Positions 6,982 to 12,727 of a stretch of DNA of 13,217 nucleotides are shown here, piece after piece. Made by a program: the position numbers and the translations under genes. The notes beneath the pieces are model-generated. The model saw only the letters and a program-made list of their open reading frames with translations, did not search any database and had not been told where the DNA came from. Position 1 is the first letter of the stretch. The number at the start of each line of letters is the position of its first letter. This DNA comes from Prevotella sp. GTDB lineage: Bacteria; Bacteroidota; Bacteroidia; Bacteroidales; Bacteroidaceae. Location of the stretch: the NCBI GenBank assembly GCA_017442765.1, contig JAFRZC010000163.1, positions 1-13,217 of the forward strand, in the 5' to 3' direction.

Positions 6982-7596
6982 TTAAAAAATAATGACTGAT
7001 TTCAGTTTTCTTGATTTATGAATATCTGAGGGATAGAGCACGTCGGCATGGAGCATTGGCAAATCGACGCGATGGCGCTCCCGCCCGACAAGTGGCATTC
7101 CTGCCTGCTGATAGACGTATGCAATGAACTCCGTGCAATACATGCGCGTCGTGTCGCTGTCGTCGTAGTCGTGGTCGAAAAGCGTGTGGCGGCGATAAAT
7201 CTCCACGGCCTTCCGGGCTGCCCGGCGGGCGATGCTTCTGTCGCTCACGCGACACACCTCGCCCACATCGGTACGAACGGTGGAGAAGAACTCCTCGGGT
7301 CTTTCCATCTTCACTCGGTCGGGGTCGCCGGCATAGTCGGGTTCGCCCGGCACCGCATGAACAATCATCCTCACCCCACAGGAGTCGGCGACGATGCCCA
7401 CATGCGAGTACTGTCCTCCCCTGTCGCCGACAAGCACCACATGACTGGTAAACCCACCGCCACGCCGGAACACCACGTCGCCCTCTTCCAGATTGACTCC
7501 GGCGGGCAGGACACATACGCCACTCTTCGTACACCCTGCAACAGACAAGGCAACGATGGCCACAGTCAATGTGGGCAAGAGTATTCTATGTCGCAT
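6982..7596 (-). CDS. YiiX-like permuted papain (C92) lipoprotein
   Basis: This is a 204-residue predicted lipoprotein (lipobox SVAGC, Cys22) of the NlpC/P60-related YiiX/YebB family. In this circularly permuted papain fold the catalytic His precedes the Cys. Visible elements are LEEGDVVFRRG near residues 36-46, His65 in QYSHVGIV, and Cys154 in RMYCTEFIAYVY with a nearby Glu156, matching the C-terminal Cys motif. Related enzymes are thought to act on amide bonds of peptidoglycan or lipids, but the substrate here is unknown. A TACATTTG box lies at 7635-7628, about 32 bases upstream of the ATG. It is divergent from the polysaccharide deacetylase gene, so both flanking products act at the envelope. 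Confidence 0.88.
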   Translation of the reverse strand: MRHRILLPTLTVAIVALSVAGCTKSGVCVLPAGVNLEEGDVVFRRGGGFTSHVVLVGDRGGQYSHVGIVADSCGVRMIVHAVPGEPDYAGDPDRVKMERPEEFFSTVRTDVGEVCRVSDRSIARRAARKAVEIYRRHTLFDHDYDDSDTTRMYCTEFIAYVYQQAGMPLVGRERHRVDLPMLHADVLYPSDIHKSRKLKSVIIF

Positions 7597-7627
7597 GCCG
7601 AACGTTGGCTTAAAACAGATTGGGCTA

Positions 7628-7635
7628 CAAATGTA
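7628..7635 (-). promoter_or_regulatory. -7 element for the YiiX-like gene
   Basis: TACATTTG on the minus strand fits TAnnTTTG. TTGACG (7660-7655, minus strand) upstream, at a gap of about 22 bases, is a weak -33 candidate. Confidence 0.55.
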
Positions 7636-7696
7636 ATGAAAATTTTTTAATCTCCGTCAATTTCTATATGAAAATTTAGTTTTTTATTGTTTTTTA

Positions 7697-7728
7697 TTTT
7701 GGAAGAATTGCATTTTGTTGTAATTTTG
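7697..7728 (+). promoter_or_regulatory. Promoter for the polysaccharide deacetylase
   Basis: TTTTG at 7697-7701 is followed after 19 bases by TAATTTTG at 7721-7728, matching the Bacteroidetes -33/-7 pattern. The start codon follows about 24 bases later. Confidence 0.65.
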
Positions 7729-7752
7729 TGCTGTGAAATTTAAAACGCTATC

Positions 7753-8856
7753 GTGAACACTCCCCGTCTGCTCACAAAGATATTTCTCATCCTGTCCGCA
7801 ACGATGATTTTCGGCGCGCTGGCCGTTGTGCTGCTGCGAGCCACTCATGTTGCCGACGGTTTCTTCGAGCAGGTCGATCTGCCACTTATCGGCATCGAGC
7901 CGTCAGACACGATTGCACCCAGGCTGGAAGTGCTGCCGATAAAGGTAAGTCTCGGCCAACACCCTGACTATATGAAGAACGTGGAGGTGAGCGACGACTC
8001 CGGCTACTATATGCTCGACATCGACTCGTCGCAGGTCGATCTCAGCCGTCCCGGCGACTATCCCGTTGTCTATACCGCTACCGACTCCATCGGCAACCAG
8101 ACGCGCCGCGAGGTGACCTTGCGTGTGACCGACCCCCATCGGCGAGTGGTCTATCTCACCTTCGACGACGGCCCGTCGAACAACACGGGCGAGGTGTTGC
8201 GCATCCTGCGCGAAGAAGGGGCAAAGGCCACATTCTTCATCACAGCTCAGATGCCCGGCTGCTTCCACTATATCACCCAGGCACACGACGAAGGCCATGC
8301 CATTGCCGCCCACAGCTACTCTCACAAATTCTCCATCTATCGCAGTTTTGCCGACTATTTCGCCGACCTCGACCGCATCGAGCAGGTCATCGAGAAATAT
8401 ACCGGCCACCGCTCACCCATCATCCGTTTCCCGGGCGGCAGCAGCAACATGGCCTATTCCCACTACTCCGGCATCAACTTCATGGACAGTCTTTGTCACG
8501 AGGTACAGCATCGGGGGTATCAGTATGTCGATTGGAACCTCGACTCCCAGGATGCCTCGGGCAACAACGTCCCTGTGGCGAAGCTCGTCAGCAGTTCGTG
8601 CCGCACCGTGAGCAAAGACATCTGCCTGCTCATGCATGATGCCGAGCCGAAGAAAACCACCGTCGCAGCCCTGCCTGAGATTATCCGCTTCTTCAAGCAA
8701 TCAGGCTATGATTTCGGCACCCTCACGAGCACCGGCTACATCTGCCACCACAACACCGCCGGCATCCGCAAAGCCATCCTGAAAAAAGAGGCGGAGAAGC
8801 AGGCAAAGCGAAAAAGCCAGACTGCCCTTGTCCATGACAGCCTGACCTCCCACTAA
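7753..8856 (+). CDS. Membrane-anchored polysaccharide deacetylase (NodB domain) with Ig-like domain
   Basis: This 367-residue protein is predicted to remove acetyl groups from an envelope polysaccharide, probably outside the cytoplasmic membrane. Residues 8-28 form a membrane anchor. Residues 50-127 look like a DUF5011/HYR-type Ig-like domain (SRPGDYPVVYTATDSIGNQTRREVTL). The NodB domain follows with all five motifs: TFDDGPS (Asp138, Asp139), His187 and His191 in AHSYSH, RFPGGSS at 225-231, DWNLDSQD near 260, and LLMHD with His295. Catalytic and metal residues thus appear intact. The start is GTG at 7753, supported by a promoter just upstream; the next in-frame Met (residue 18) would split the anchor. 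The basic C-terminal tail (AILKKEAEKQAKRKSQ) is unusual. The stop codon lies in the first unit of a CTAAACR repeat array. Whether the substrate is peptidoglycan or another glycan is unknown. Confidence 0.93.
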   Translation: MNTPRLLTKIFLILSATMIFGALAVVLLRATHVADGFFEQVDLPLIGIEPSDTIAPRLEVLPIKVSLGQHPDYMKNVEVSDDSGYYMLDIDSSQVDLSRPGDYPVVYTATDSIGNQTRREVTLRVTDPHRRVVYLTFDDGPSNNTGEVLRILREEGAKATFFITAQMPGCFHYITQAHDEGHAIAAHSYSHKFSIYRSFADYFADLDRIEQVIEKYTGHRSPIIRFPGGSSNMAYSHYSGINFMDSLCHEVQHRGYQYVDWNLDSQDASGNNVPVAKLVSSSCRTVSKDICLLMHDAEPKKTTVAALPEIIRFFKQSGYDFGTLTSTGYICHHNTAGIRKAILKKEAEKQAKRKSQTALVHDSLTSH

Positions 8857-8887
8857 ACGCTAAACACTAAACGCTAAACACTAAACA
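8853..8887. repeat. 7-bp tandem repeat (CTAAACR x5) filling a convergent gene junction
   Basis: Five perfect CTAAAC[G/A] units run without a gap, with last base G, A, G, A, A. Unit 1 contains the TAA stop of the deacetylase (8854-8856). Unit 5, read on the minus strand, contains the TAG stop of the smalltalk gene (8883-8881). Confidence 0.95.
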
Positions 8888-8994
8888 TTGATGATTCCCG
8901 CCTCTGCCGCGCCCAGCGCACCCAGGAGTGCGGTGGCTACGGCGATGATGACCTTGATGATCATGCGCCAGTTGGTGCTATTCCCGTTTTTCAT
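8881..8994 (-). CDS. Smalltalk family small protein
   Basis: This 37-residue ORF starts MKNGNSTNWRMIIKVIIAVA and continues with a hydrophobic Ala/Gly/Leu-rich segment ending AEAGIINV. The polar N-terminus with Asn-Trp-Arg, one membrane-type helix and the short tail match what I recall of the Bacteroidales smalltalk proteins, which typically lie next to an HU-family gene, as here. It begins 58 bases after the HU gene on the same strand, with a 7-bp repeat array between. The function is not established; a membrane-associated role is inference from the helix. The stop codon is provided by the CTAAACA repeat. The amidase gene often found downstream in related loci is absent; the next gene is the convergent deacetylase. 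Confidence 0.85.
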   Translation of the reverse strand: MKNGNSTNWRMIIKVIIAVATALLGALGAAEAGIINV

Positions 8995-8995
8995 T

Positions 8996-9037
8996 TTTTC
9001 ACTCTTCACTTTTCACTTTTCACTCTTCACTTTTCAT
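8996..9037. repeat. 7-bp tandem repeat (TYTTCAC x6) between HU and smalltalk genes
   Basis: Six 7-base units alternate between TTTTCAC and TCTTCAC, ending with TTTTCAT. On the coding (minus) strand they read as GTGAAAA/GTGAAGA and end one base before the smalltalk ATG. The array is therefore in the position of a ribosome-binding region. Confidence 0.92.
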
Positions 9038-9052
9038 TAGGCCGCAGGCCGA

Positions 9053-9556
9053 TTACGGCATCACGGGCTCGGTGCCTCCGCTGTTTCCGCTGCCAGTTCC
9101 ACCAGTTCCAGCATCACCGCTGTCTGCGCCGTCGGACTTGTCGACATTATAGACGTCGAGCTCGCGCAGTTTGGTGCCGGTAAGAAACGACTGTGTGCGG
9201 CTGCCGCTGCGATCCACCTTCACCTCGGGCTGGAAGATGATGTGCAGGCGCTTCACGTTCTTCTGCGGAGTGAAGTCCTTGGCCGAGTCGGCGGGCGAGG
9301 TGTTGAGTCCGATCTTGAACGAGCCGAAGCGGTCGAGCTTCACGCGCATGGAGTTCTGCAACTGGGTCTTCATCGTCTCCACGAGCTCGCTGATGACGGC
9401 CAGAATGTCGGCACGCTTCACGGTGCAGTTGGCCTGCATGATGTCGGCCAGCTCATCAATGCCTACGGTGCCCTCGTGTACGGCGCGGCCATACCATTTT
9501 CCCTTGTACTGAGAGTTGTCACGATTCTCCTGATAGAGTTTGTACTTTACTGCCAT
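9053..9556 (-). CDS. HU family DNA-binding protein (HU-HIG type)
   Basis: This 167-residue protein belongs to the HU-like group of Bacteroidetes. It has an HU fold (about residues 1-125) followed by a Gly/Ser/Asp-rich tail (about 140-167, with GDAGTGGTGSGNSGGTEP). The opening MAVKYKLYQENRDNS, the central VKRADILAVISELVETM and KLDRFGSFKIG are typical of the HU-HIG type. Proteins of this type are assumed to bind DNA; the role of the Gly-rich tail is unknown. The following gene encodes the smalltalk protein, an arrangement common in Bacteroidales. The promoter candidate at 9754-9784 predicts an mRNA leader of about 190 bases with small hairpins. The canonical HU proline-bearing arm is not clear, so DNA binding should be regarded as family inference. 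Confidence 0.93.
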   Translation of the reverse strand: MAVKYKLYQENRDNSQYKGKWYGRAVHEGTVGIDELADIMQANCTVKRADILAVISELVETMKTQLQNSMRVKLDRFGSFKIGLNTSPADSAKDFTPQKNVKRLHIIFQPEVKVDRSGSRTQSFLTGTKLRELDVYNVDKSDGADSGDAGTGGTGSGNSGGTEPVMP

Positions 9557-9750
9557 TGTGGATTTTCCTTTCTTTGATTTTTTTTGTTTGATTACTAAGA
9601 TTAATTAACGCTGTTGTCTCCTCCATGCGGTGCAGCGGGCCGTGTGTCGCGTTGGGCGACGGTGAGCCGTTCAGCTTTTTGCCGGCGTTGTGGCTGAGCG
9701 GGCACTCCCTCTTTTTTCCTGACCGCGTCATCGCCATGTCGGTTTCGACG
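9557..9750 (-). promoter_or_regulatory. Long leader of the HU gene, with small hairpins
   Basis: Between the predicted HU transcription start and its ATG lie about 190 bases. They contain hairpins such as GTCGC-(5)-GCGAC (9646-9660) and ACGG-TGAG-CCGT (9659-9670). Open frames run through this stretch but none has a convincing start or recognisable product. A regulatory role is inference. Confidence 0.4.
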
Positions 9751-9753
9751 GTG

Positions 9754-9784
9754 CAAAGATACAACATTTTCCACCCCTTGTCAA
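9754..9784 (-). promoter_or_regulatory. Promoter for the HU-smalltalk unit
   Basis: On the minus strand TTG (9784-9782) is followed after 20 bases by TATCTTTG (9761-9754), a good match to the Bacteroidetes consensus. The -33 part reads CTTGACAAG. Confidence 0.7.
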
Positions 9785-9876
9785 GACCTGATGGGGGGAG
9801 AAATGGGGGGAGTATGTTGAAAGTGTTTTTTAACAAAGAAATCAGCAAATTGAAATGTTGCTTCCATGCCCTGCTT

Positions 9877-9884
9877 TACTTTTG
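9877..9884 (+). promoter_or_regulatory. -7 element upstream of the RteC-like gene
   Basis: TACTTTTG fits TAnnTTTG. A TGTTG at 9856-9860 is a poor -33 candidate because the spacing is short. The start codon follows about 90 bases later. Confidence 0.45.
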
Positions 9885-9973
9885 CTGCCGTGAAGTCGTC
9901 GGAATCCTTAGCACTGCCGACTTCCTGGAAAACTAACTTTAATCATTTAATTTCAAGAAACGTAAGCAAGACT

Positions 9974-10402
9974 ATGAAAATGAAAAACACAACCGGTTGT
10001 CTTTTCCCGACAACGCCCGCGCAAAACGTCTCGCGCGAACAGATTGCTGAGAGCCGTCAACGGCTGGAACACGAATTTTCCCGACTGCTCCATGCCGAGT
10101 CCCCGCTTTTGTGGAAGGGTACGAGGTCCGACCTGATGGAACTTGTTTATCTCATCTACGTCAACGGCAATTTCCGCGACGCCGACGGCTATCCGCTGAG
10201 CATGGCCGAACTGACTCGCCGCGTATGCCGGGTGTTCGACCTGCCCGCACCCTACAATCCTTACGAGCGTGCGGCCCGTGCCATGAACCGTAAGGGACTG
10301 CGGCGGCATCGGCTGCTCGAGCGCTATGCCTGGCTCTACTGCGTGGCAGGCGTGGAGCATCCGCTGGAACAGTTCATCGGGAAAGGAGGTCGCCATGAGT
10401 AA
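9974..10402 (+). CDS. Conserved helical protein, weakly RteC-like
   Basis: This protein has 142 residues from the ATG at 9974 (a second Met two codons later is an alternative). I do not recognise it with confidence. The central part reads LLWKGTRSDLMELVYLIYVN, then DADGYPLSMAELTRRVCRVF, then an Arg-rich RAMNRKGLRRHRLLERYAW segment. A Trp-Gly-Thr-x-x-x-Leu-x-Glu-Leu start, a helical middle and a basic tail resemble the C-terminal part of RteC-type regulators of Bacteroides conjugative elements, but no phage or conjugation genes are nearby. It overlaps the M15-type peptidase gene by 8 bases, suggesting coupled translation and a shared job. The gene is probably real: intact frame, GC-rich third positions and tight coupling. 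Its function is unknown. Confidence 0.8.
   Translation: MKMKNTTGCLFPTTPAQNVSREQIAESRQRLEHEFSRLLHAESPLLWKGTRSDLMELVYLIYVNGNFRDADGYPLSMAELTRRVCRVFDLPAPYNPYERAARAMNRKGLRRHRLLERYAWLYCVAGVEHPLEQFIGKGGRHE
10382..10390 (+). promoter_or_regulatory. Shine-Dalgarno-like AAAGGAGGT before the peptidase gene
   Basis: AAAGGAGGT lies 4 bases before the ATG at 10395 and is nearly a full anti-SD match. Such sites are rare in Bacteroidetes. Here it is also the coding sequence for Lys-Gly-Gly of the upstream gene, so it may be coincidental. It supports the choice of start. Confidence 0.5.
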
Positions 10403-10844
10403 CCCCATCGACCTGAACCGACAGCTGAGCGAGCATTTCCGTCTGCGCGAGTTCATCGACTCGGGCACGGCCCGCCGCCTGAACATCGACAACACCCCCG
10501 AGCCCGTCCACGTGGAGCGGCTGCGACAGCTCTGCCTGCACGTGCTCGAGCCGCTGCGCCGCCGCTTCGGAGTCATCCGCGTCACCAGCGGCTACCGTTG
10601 TCCGCGACTGAACGAGGCCGTGGGCGGTGTCCGAGGTTCGCAGCACCTGCTGGGCGAGGCCGCCGACATCCACATCTCCGACATGGCGACCGGCTGCAAG
10701 ATGTTCGAGTTCATCCGCACACACAGCGATTTCGACCAGCTGCTCTTCGAGCACCGCCTCAAAAACGGCTGCTGCTGGCTGCACGTCAGCCACCGCAGCG
10801 ACCGCGGCCCCAACCGCCACGATGCCCGCAATATGTACGTGTAA
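10395..10844 (+). CDS. M15-type peptidase (D-Ala-D-Ala carboxypeptidase/endolysin-like)
   Basis: This 149-residue metallopeptidase is predicted to cleave peptide bonds in peptidoglycan stems. The conserved zinc-site elements are visible: His84 and Asp91 in SQHLLGEAADI, following TSGYRCPRLNEAVGG, and His130 in CWLHVSH. It fits the compact Peptidase_M15_3 group, often found in phage endolysins and cell-wall enzymes, and opens with LSEHFRLREFIDSGTARRLN, typical of that group. No signal peptide is seen, so export would need a holin-like or other route, or the enzyme may act inside. The start at 10395 follows a Shine-Dalgarno-like site and overlaps the upstream gene by 8 bases. Position beside the HU/smalltalk pair, where an amidase is common, suggests it may take that role; this is inference. 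Confidence 0.88.
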   Translation: MSNPIDLNRQLSEHFRLREFIDSGTARRLNIDNTPEPVHVERLRQLCLHVLEPLRRRFGVIRVTSGYRCPRLNEAVGGVRGSQHLLGEAADIHISDMATGCKMFEFIRTHSDFDQLLFEHRLKNGCCWLHVSHRSDRGPNRHDARNMYV

Positions 10845-10870
10845 AAAGACCCTCCCCCACCCCAATATCC

Positions 10871-10915
10871 TGCGCCCATACCCTTGCAGCGTGTTGCTGT
10901 AAAGCTATGGGCGCA
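10871..10915. terminator. Hairpin after the M15 peptidase gene
   Basis: TGCGCCCATA (10871-10880) pairs perfectly with TATGGGCGCA (10906-10915). A smaller CAGC/GCTG hairpin lies in the loop. It could stop transcription of the upstream genes. No T-run follows. Confidence 0.4.
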
Positions 10916-10920
10916 ATCAT

Positions 10921-11050
10921 GTAAACCCCGAAGGGGTGGCAGAACAATATCTGCCGTACCTTCGGCACTTTATTTACTATACTCCACGAAGCAGGGGTTC
11001 CGCTGCGCTGCACCGCCTGCCTGTGGTCTGTCACCCCGTCGGGGTTTATT
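10921..11050. repeat. Composite inverted-repeat element
   Basis: The ends at 10922-10943 and 11027-11048 are inverted copies with 20 of 22 bases matching. They contain ACCCCGAAGGGGT and CACCCCGTCGGGG. Inside lie TGCCG-(6)-CGGCA and a GC-rich hairpin around GGTTCCGCTGCGCTGCACC (10996-11014). The stretch lies between convergent genes and encodes nothing recognisable. The type resembles repeats I have seen in Bacteroidetes spacers, but I cannot name it. Confidence 0.7.
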
Positions 11051-11060
11051 TAACTCCTCC

Positions 11061-11132
11061 ATCCTCTCTCCCCTTTCCTCTGCTCCCCTTTCCTCTGCTC
11101 CCCTCCCTTGGGGAGGGGTCGGGGGTGGGTTT
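11061..11132. repeat. Pyrimidine repeat plus GC-rich palindrome beside the TrhA gene
   Basis: A 15-base unit, CCCCTTTCCTCTGCT, occurs twice in tandem (about 11070-11099). It is followed by TCCCCTCCCTTGGGGAGGGG (11099-11118) and a GGGGGTGGG tail that runs up to the stop codon of the TrhA gene. The palindrome and tail match the element inside the methyltransferase gene at about 6284-6317. Confidence 0.75.
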
Positions 11133-11783
11133 TTACAGGTACTGCATCAGCACGTCCCAGACGGCGATGATGTGGCAGACGGAGCCGAGGAGTACGAAGA
11201 AATGGAACACGGTGTGCATGTAGCGGCGGTGATGGAGCGAATAGAAAAGTGCACCCGTGATGTAGCTTACGCCCTCGGCCACGATCCACACGACGGCAGC
11301 TGTTGACACACAGGCCAGCAAAGGCTTGAACGCCACGAGCACCGACAATCCCATCAGACAGAAGCAGACCGTCTCCAGATGGCTGTGGTCTTTCAGCCGG
11401 ACAAACGACGCAATGGTACCCGCGATGGCCGCCGTCCAGATGAAGGCGAATAGCGCCCACCCCCATGCGGCCTGCTCACGCAGGGCGATGAGCGTGATGG
11501 GCGAGTAGGAACCCGCGATGTGCCAGTAGATGGCCGCATGGTCCCACCGCCGCAGCCGCGCCTTCCACTTCGACTCCGAGGGCAGCGCATGATAGACCGT
11601 CGAGGCGATGTACGAGCAGAGCATCCCGAACAGATAAAGGCTCACCCCGACCGTGGCCCAGCTGTCGGCCTGCCTGACACACCAAACCACGAACACCGTG
11701 CCCACGATCAGACCTACGGCAATACCCGCGGCATGGCTCCACGAGTTCCACAATTCCTCTTTTCGGCTAAAAAACTTCTTCAC
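11133..11783 (-). CDS. trhA: Hemolysin III/TrhA (PAQR family) membrane protein
   Basis: This is a seven-helix-type membrane protein of the PAQR/hemolysin III family, implicated in membrane homeostasis rather than cell lysis. The protein has 216 residues from the GTG at 11783. An in-frame TTG at 11810 would add nine residues. Family motifs are NSWSHAAGI at the first helix, STVYHAL, WDHAAIYWHIAGSYSP, and at the end YMHTVFHFFVLLGSVCHIIA, with the conserved His residues that form the metal site. The first residues MKKFFSRKEELWN are a typical short cytoplasmic start. Upstream lies a repeat-rich region with a candidate structured leader and a TATCTTTG box. The gene converges on the M15 gene, with repeats between. 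Its function in this organism is unknown. Confidence 0.93.
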   Translation of the reverse strand: MKKFFSRKEELWNSWSHAAGIAVGLIVGTVFVVWCVRQADSWATVGVSLYLFGMLCSYIASTVYHALPSESKWKARLRRWDHAAIYWHIAGSYSPITLIALREQAAWGWALFAFIWTAAIAGTIASFVRLKDHSHLETVCFCLMGLSVLVAFKPLLACVSTAAVVWIVAEGVSYITGALFYSLHHRRYMHTVFHFFVLLGSVCHIIAVWDVLMQYL

Positions 11784-11814
11784 AATGGCAAAAATTTTGC
11801 AAACAAGCAAAAAG

Positions 11815-11971
11815 GGAGCTTGCTCCGATTTTGCCGAGTTCAGTTAAAAACAGGCAAGTCGAAAATCGCGATTTAGCGGGGGTAATGAAAGCTCGCTTTC
11901 AAATTACCGAGCGTGAGCGATTTATTCAAAGCAATTAAACTTGCTTAGATTGCTGAGACGTAGCCTGTTTT
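11815..11971 (-). promoter_or_regulatory. Candidate structured leader of the TrhA gene
   Basis: Several helices fit one fold: outer stem AAAACAGGC (11847-11855)/GCCTGTTTT (11963-11971); AAATCGC (11863-11869)/GCGATTT (11917-11923); a 12-bp hairpin GGTAATGAAAGC-TC-GCTTTC (11881-11900) closed by ATTACC (11903-11908); and AGCAAT/ATTGCT (11930-11954). Toward the gene, GGAGC-AA-GCTCC followed by CTTTTTG (11826-11808) looks like a terminator. A TATCTTTG box lies at 11993-11986 on the same strand. It may be a cis-acting RNA or a mobile palindromic repeat; I match it to no known riboswitch. Confidence 0.4.
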
Positions 11972-11985
11972 ATTTAAATTTTATG

Positions 11986-11993
11986 CAAAGATA
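11986..11993 (-). promoter_or_regulatory. -7 element upstream of the TrhA leader
   Basis: TATCTTTG on the minus strand fits the Bacteroidetes -7 consensus. No clear -33 element is seen. It predicts a leader of about 200 bases. Confidence 0.45.
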
Positions 11994-12083
11994 ATGATTT
12001 TTCCCATTCTAAGGATGCACTTCGCGCAGAAATTACATAAAATTTATACAAGTTTCACAGGTAATGGAAACTTTGCATAGAAA

Positions 12084-12272
12084 CAGCCTGAAGGGCTGGA
12101 AAGCTCTCAGCCCAGGGCATCGCCCTGGGTATGAAGGATGGGGTAAATTCGCCCTGAAAGGGCAAAAGCACAGTGACAAAAGTAAGGCTTTTGCCCTTTC
12201 AGGGCGCAACTTCACATTAACAACCGACCCAGGGCGATGCCCTGGGCTGAGTGATTATTGGCCTTTCAGGCC
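12084..12272. repeat. Nested inverted-repeat element
   Basis: The stretch is a set of nested inverted repeats around a 17-base loop. The inner arms at 12150-12169 and 12187-12206 are perfect 20-base complements. The outer arms at 12106-12130 and 12227-12251 are perfect 25-base complements. Each outer arm is itself a hairpin of the form CCCAGGGC-AT-CGCCCTGGG. Outermost are GCCTGAAGGGC (12086-12096) and GGCCTTTCAGGCC (12260-12272). Confidence 0.9.
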
Positions 12273-12573
12273 GTCATCCATAGACAGCGAGATTGTTCAG
12301 GCCGCATTTGCACAACTTGCGAAACTTATATTAGTGCAATTAGCCAAAACAATACGTACGGGAAGATTTCGTGCCATTCGAGTAATTCGTGGTAAATGTC
12401 TGTGGTAGAATTTTACTGCTGGGAAACTTCGTTCGACGTTAATAGTTAAATTTCTTGAAATCTTGTTAATTCGCGATGGGCGCAAAGGTAGCGGTTTTTT
12501 GCGGGTCGGGTGTTAAAGAGTGTGATTCGGGCAAAAAAGCGGCTGTTTTTCTTGTTTTCCGCAACTCGCTGAC

Positions 12574-12622
12574 TATAAGACCTATAAGTCCCATAAGACC
12601 TATAGGGCCTATAATGTCCTAT
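12574..12622. repeat. 9-bp tandem repeat (TATAAGACC type)
   Basis: Units TATAAGACC, TATAAGTCC, CATAAGACC and TATAGGGCC follow each other, then a 10-base TATAATGTCC and a partial unit. It directly adjoins the composite palindrome. Confidence 0.8.
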
Positions 12623-12626
12623 CGCG

Positions 12627-12727
12627 AAAGATATATCTCTCGGTGCTGAGAGATATATGTTTCGGGTGGCGAAAGACCGTCTTTCAGGGTGCAAAAGACC
12701 ATCTTTCGCCACCCGAAACATATATCT
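12627..12727. repeat. Composite palindrome sharing a module with 2892-2993
   Basis: A perfect 11-bp stem (12631-12641/12648-12658) is followed by perfect 26-base inverted arms at 12651-12676 and 12702-12727. Within them lie GAAAGACCGTCTTTC (12671-12685) and AAAGACCATCTTT (12694-12706). The 19 bases GCGAAAGACCGTCTTTCAG differ from those at 2933-2951 only at the central base. Confidence 0.9.

Noticed and set aside
8853..9037. CRISPR-like array
   Set aside because: The units are 7 bases in direct tandem with no spacers.
9519..9737. 73-codon minus-strand frame upstream of and overlapping the HU gene
   Set aside because: It overlaps the HU start, turns AT-rich after the middle, and shows no known motif. 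A second open frame ending at 9601 lacks a start. Both are better explained as leader sequence.
11945..11960. TPP riboswitch-like CTGAGA
   Set aside because: Only this hexamer is present; the rest of the THI element is missing and the orientation does not suit the TrhA gene.
11847..11971. tRNA-like cloverleaf
   Set aside because: The helices do not have tRNA lengths, there is no T-loop consensus, and the stretch is too long.
12064..12408. 114-codon open frame on the plus strand
   Set aside because: Its residues are translations of the nested inverted repeat and of short direct repeats; no promoter or domain supports it.
12483..12490. TACCTTTG promoter box on the minus strand
   Set aside because: It matches the -7 consensus, but no gene follows for about 700 bases; I cannot tell whether it is used, so it is only mentioned in the spacer entry.
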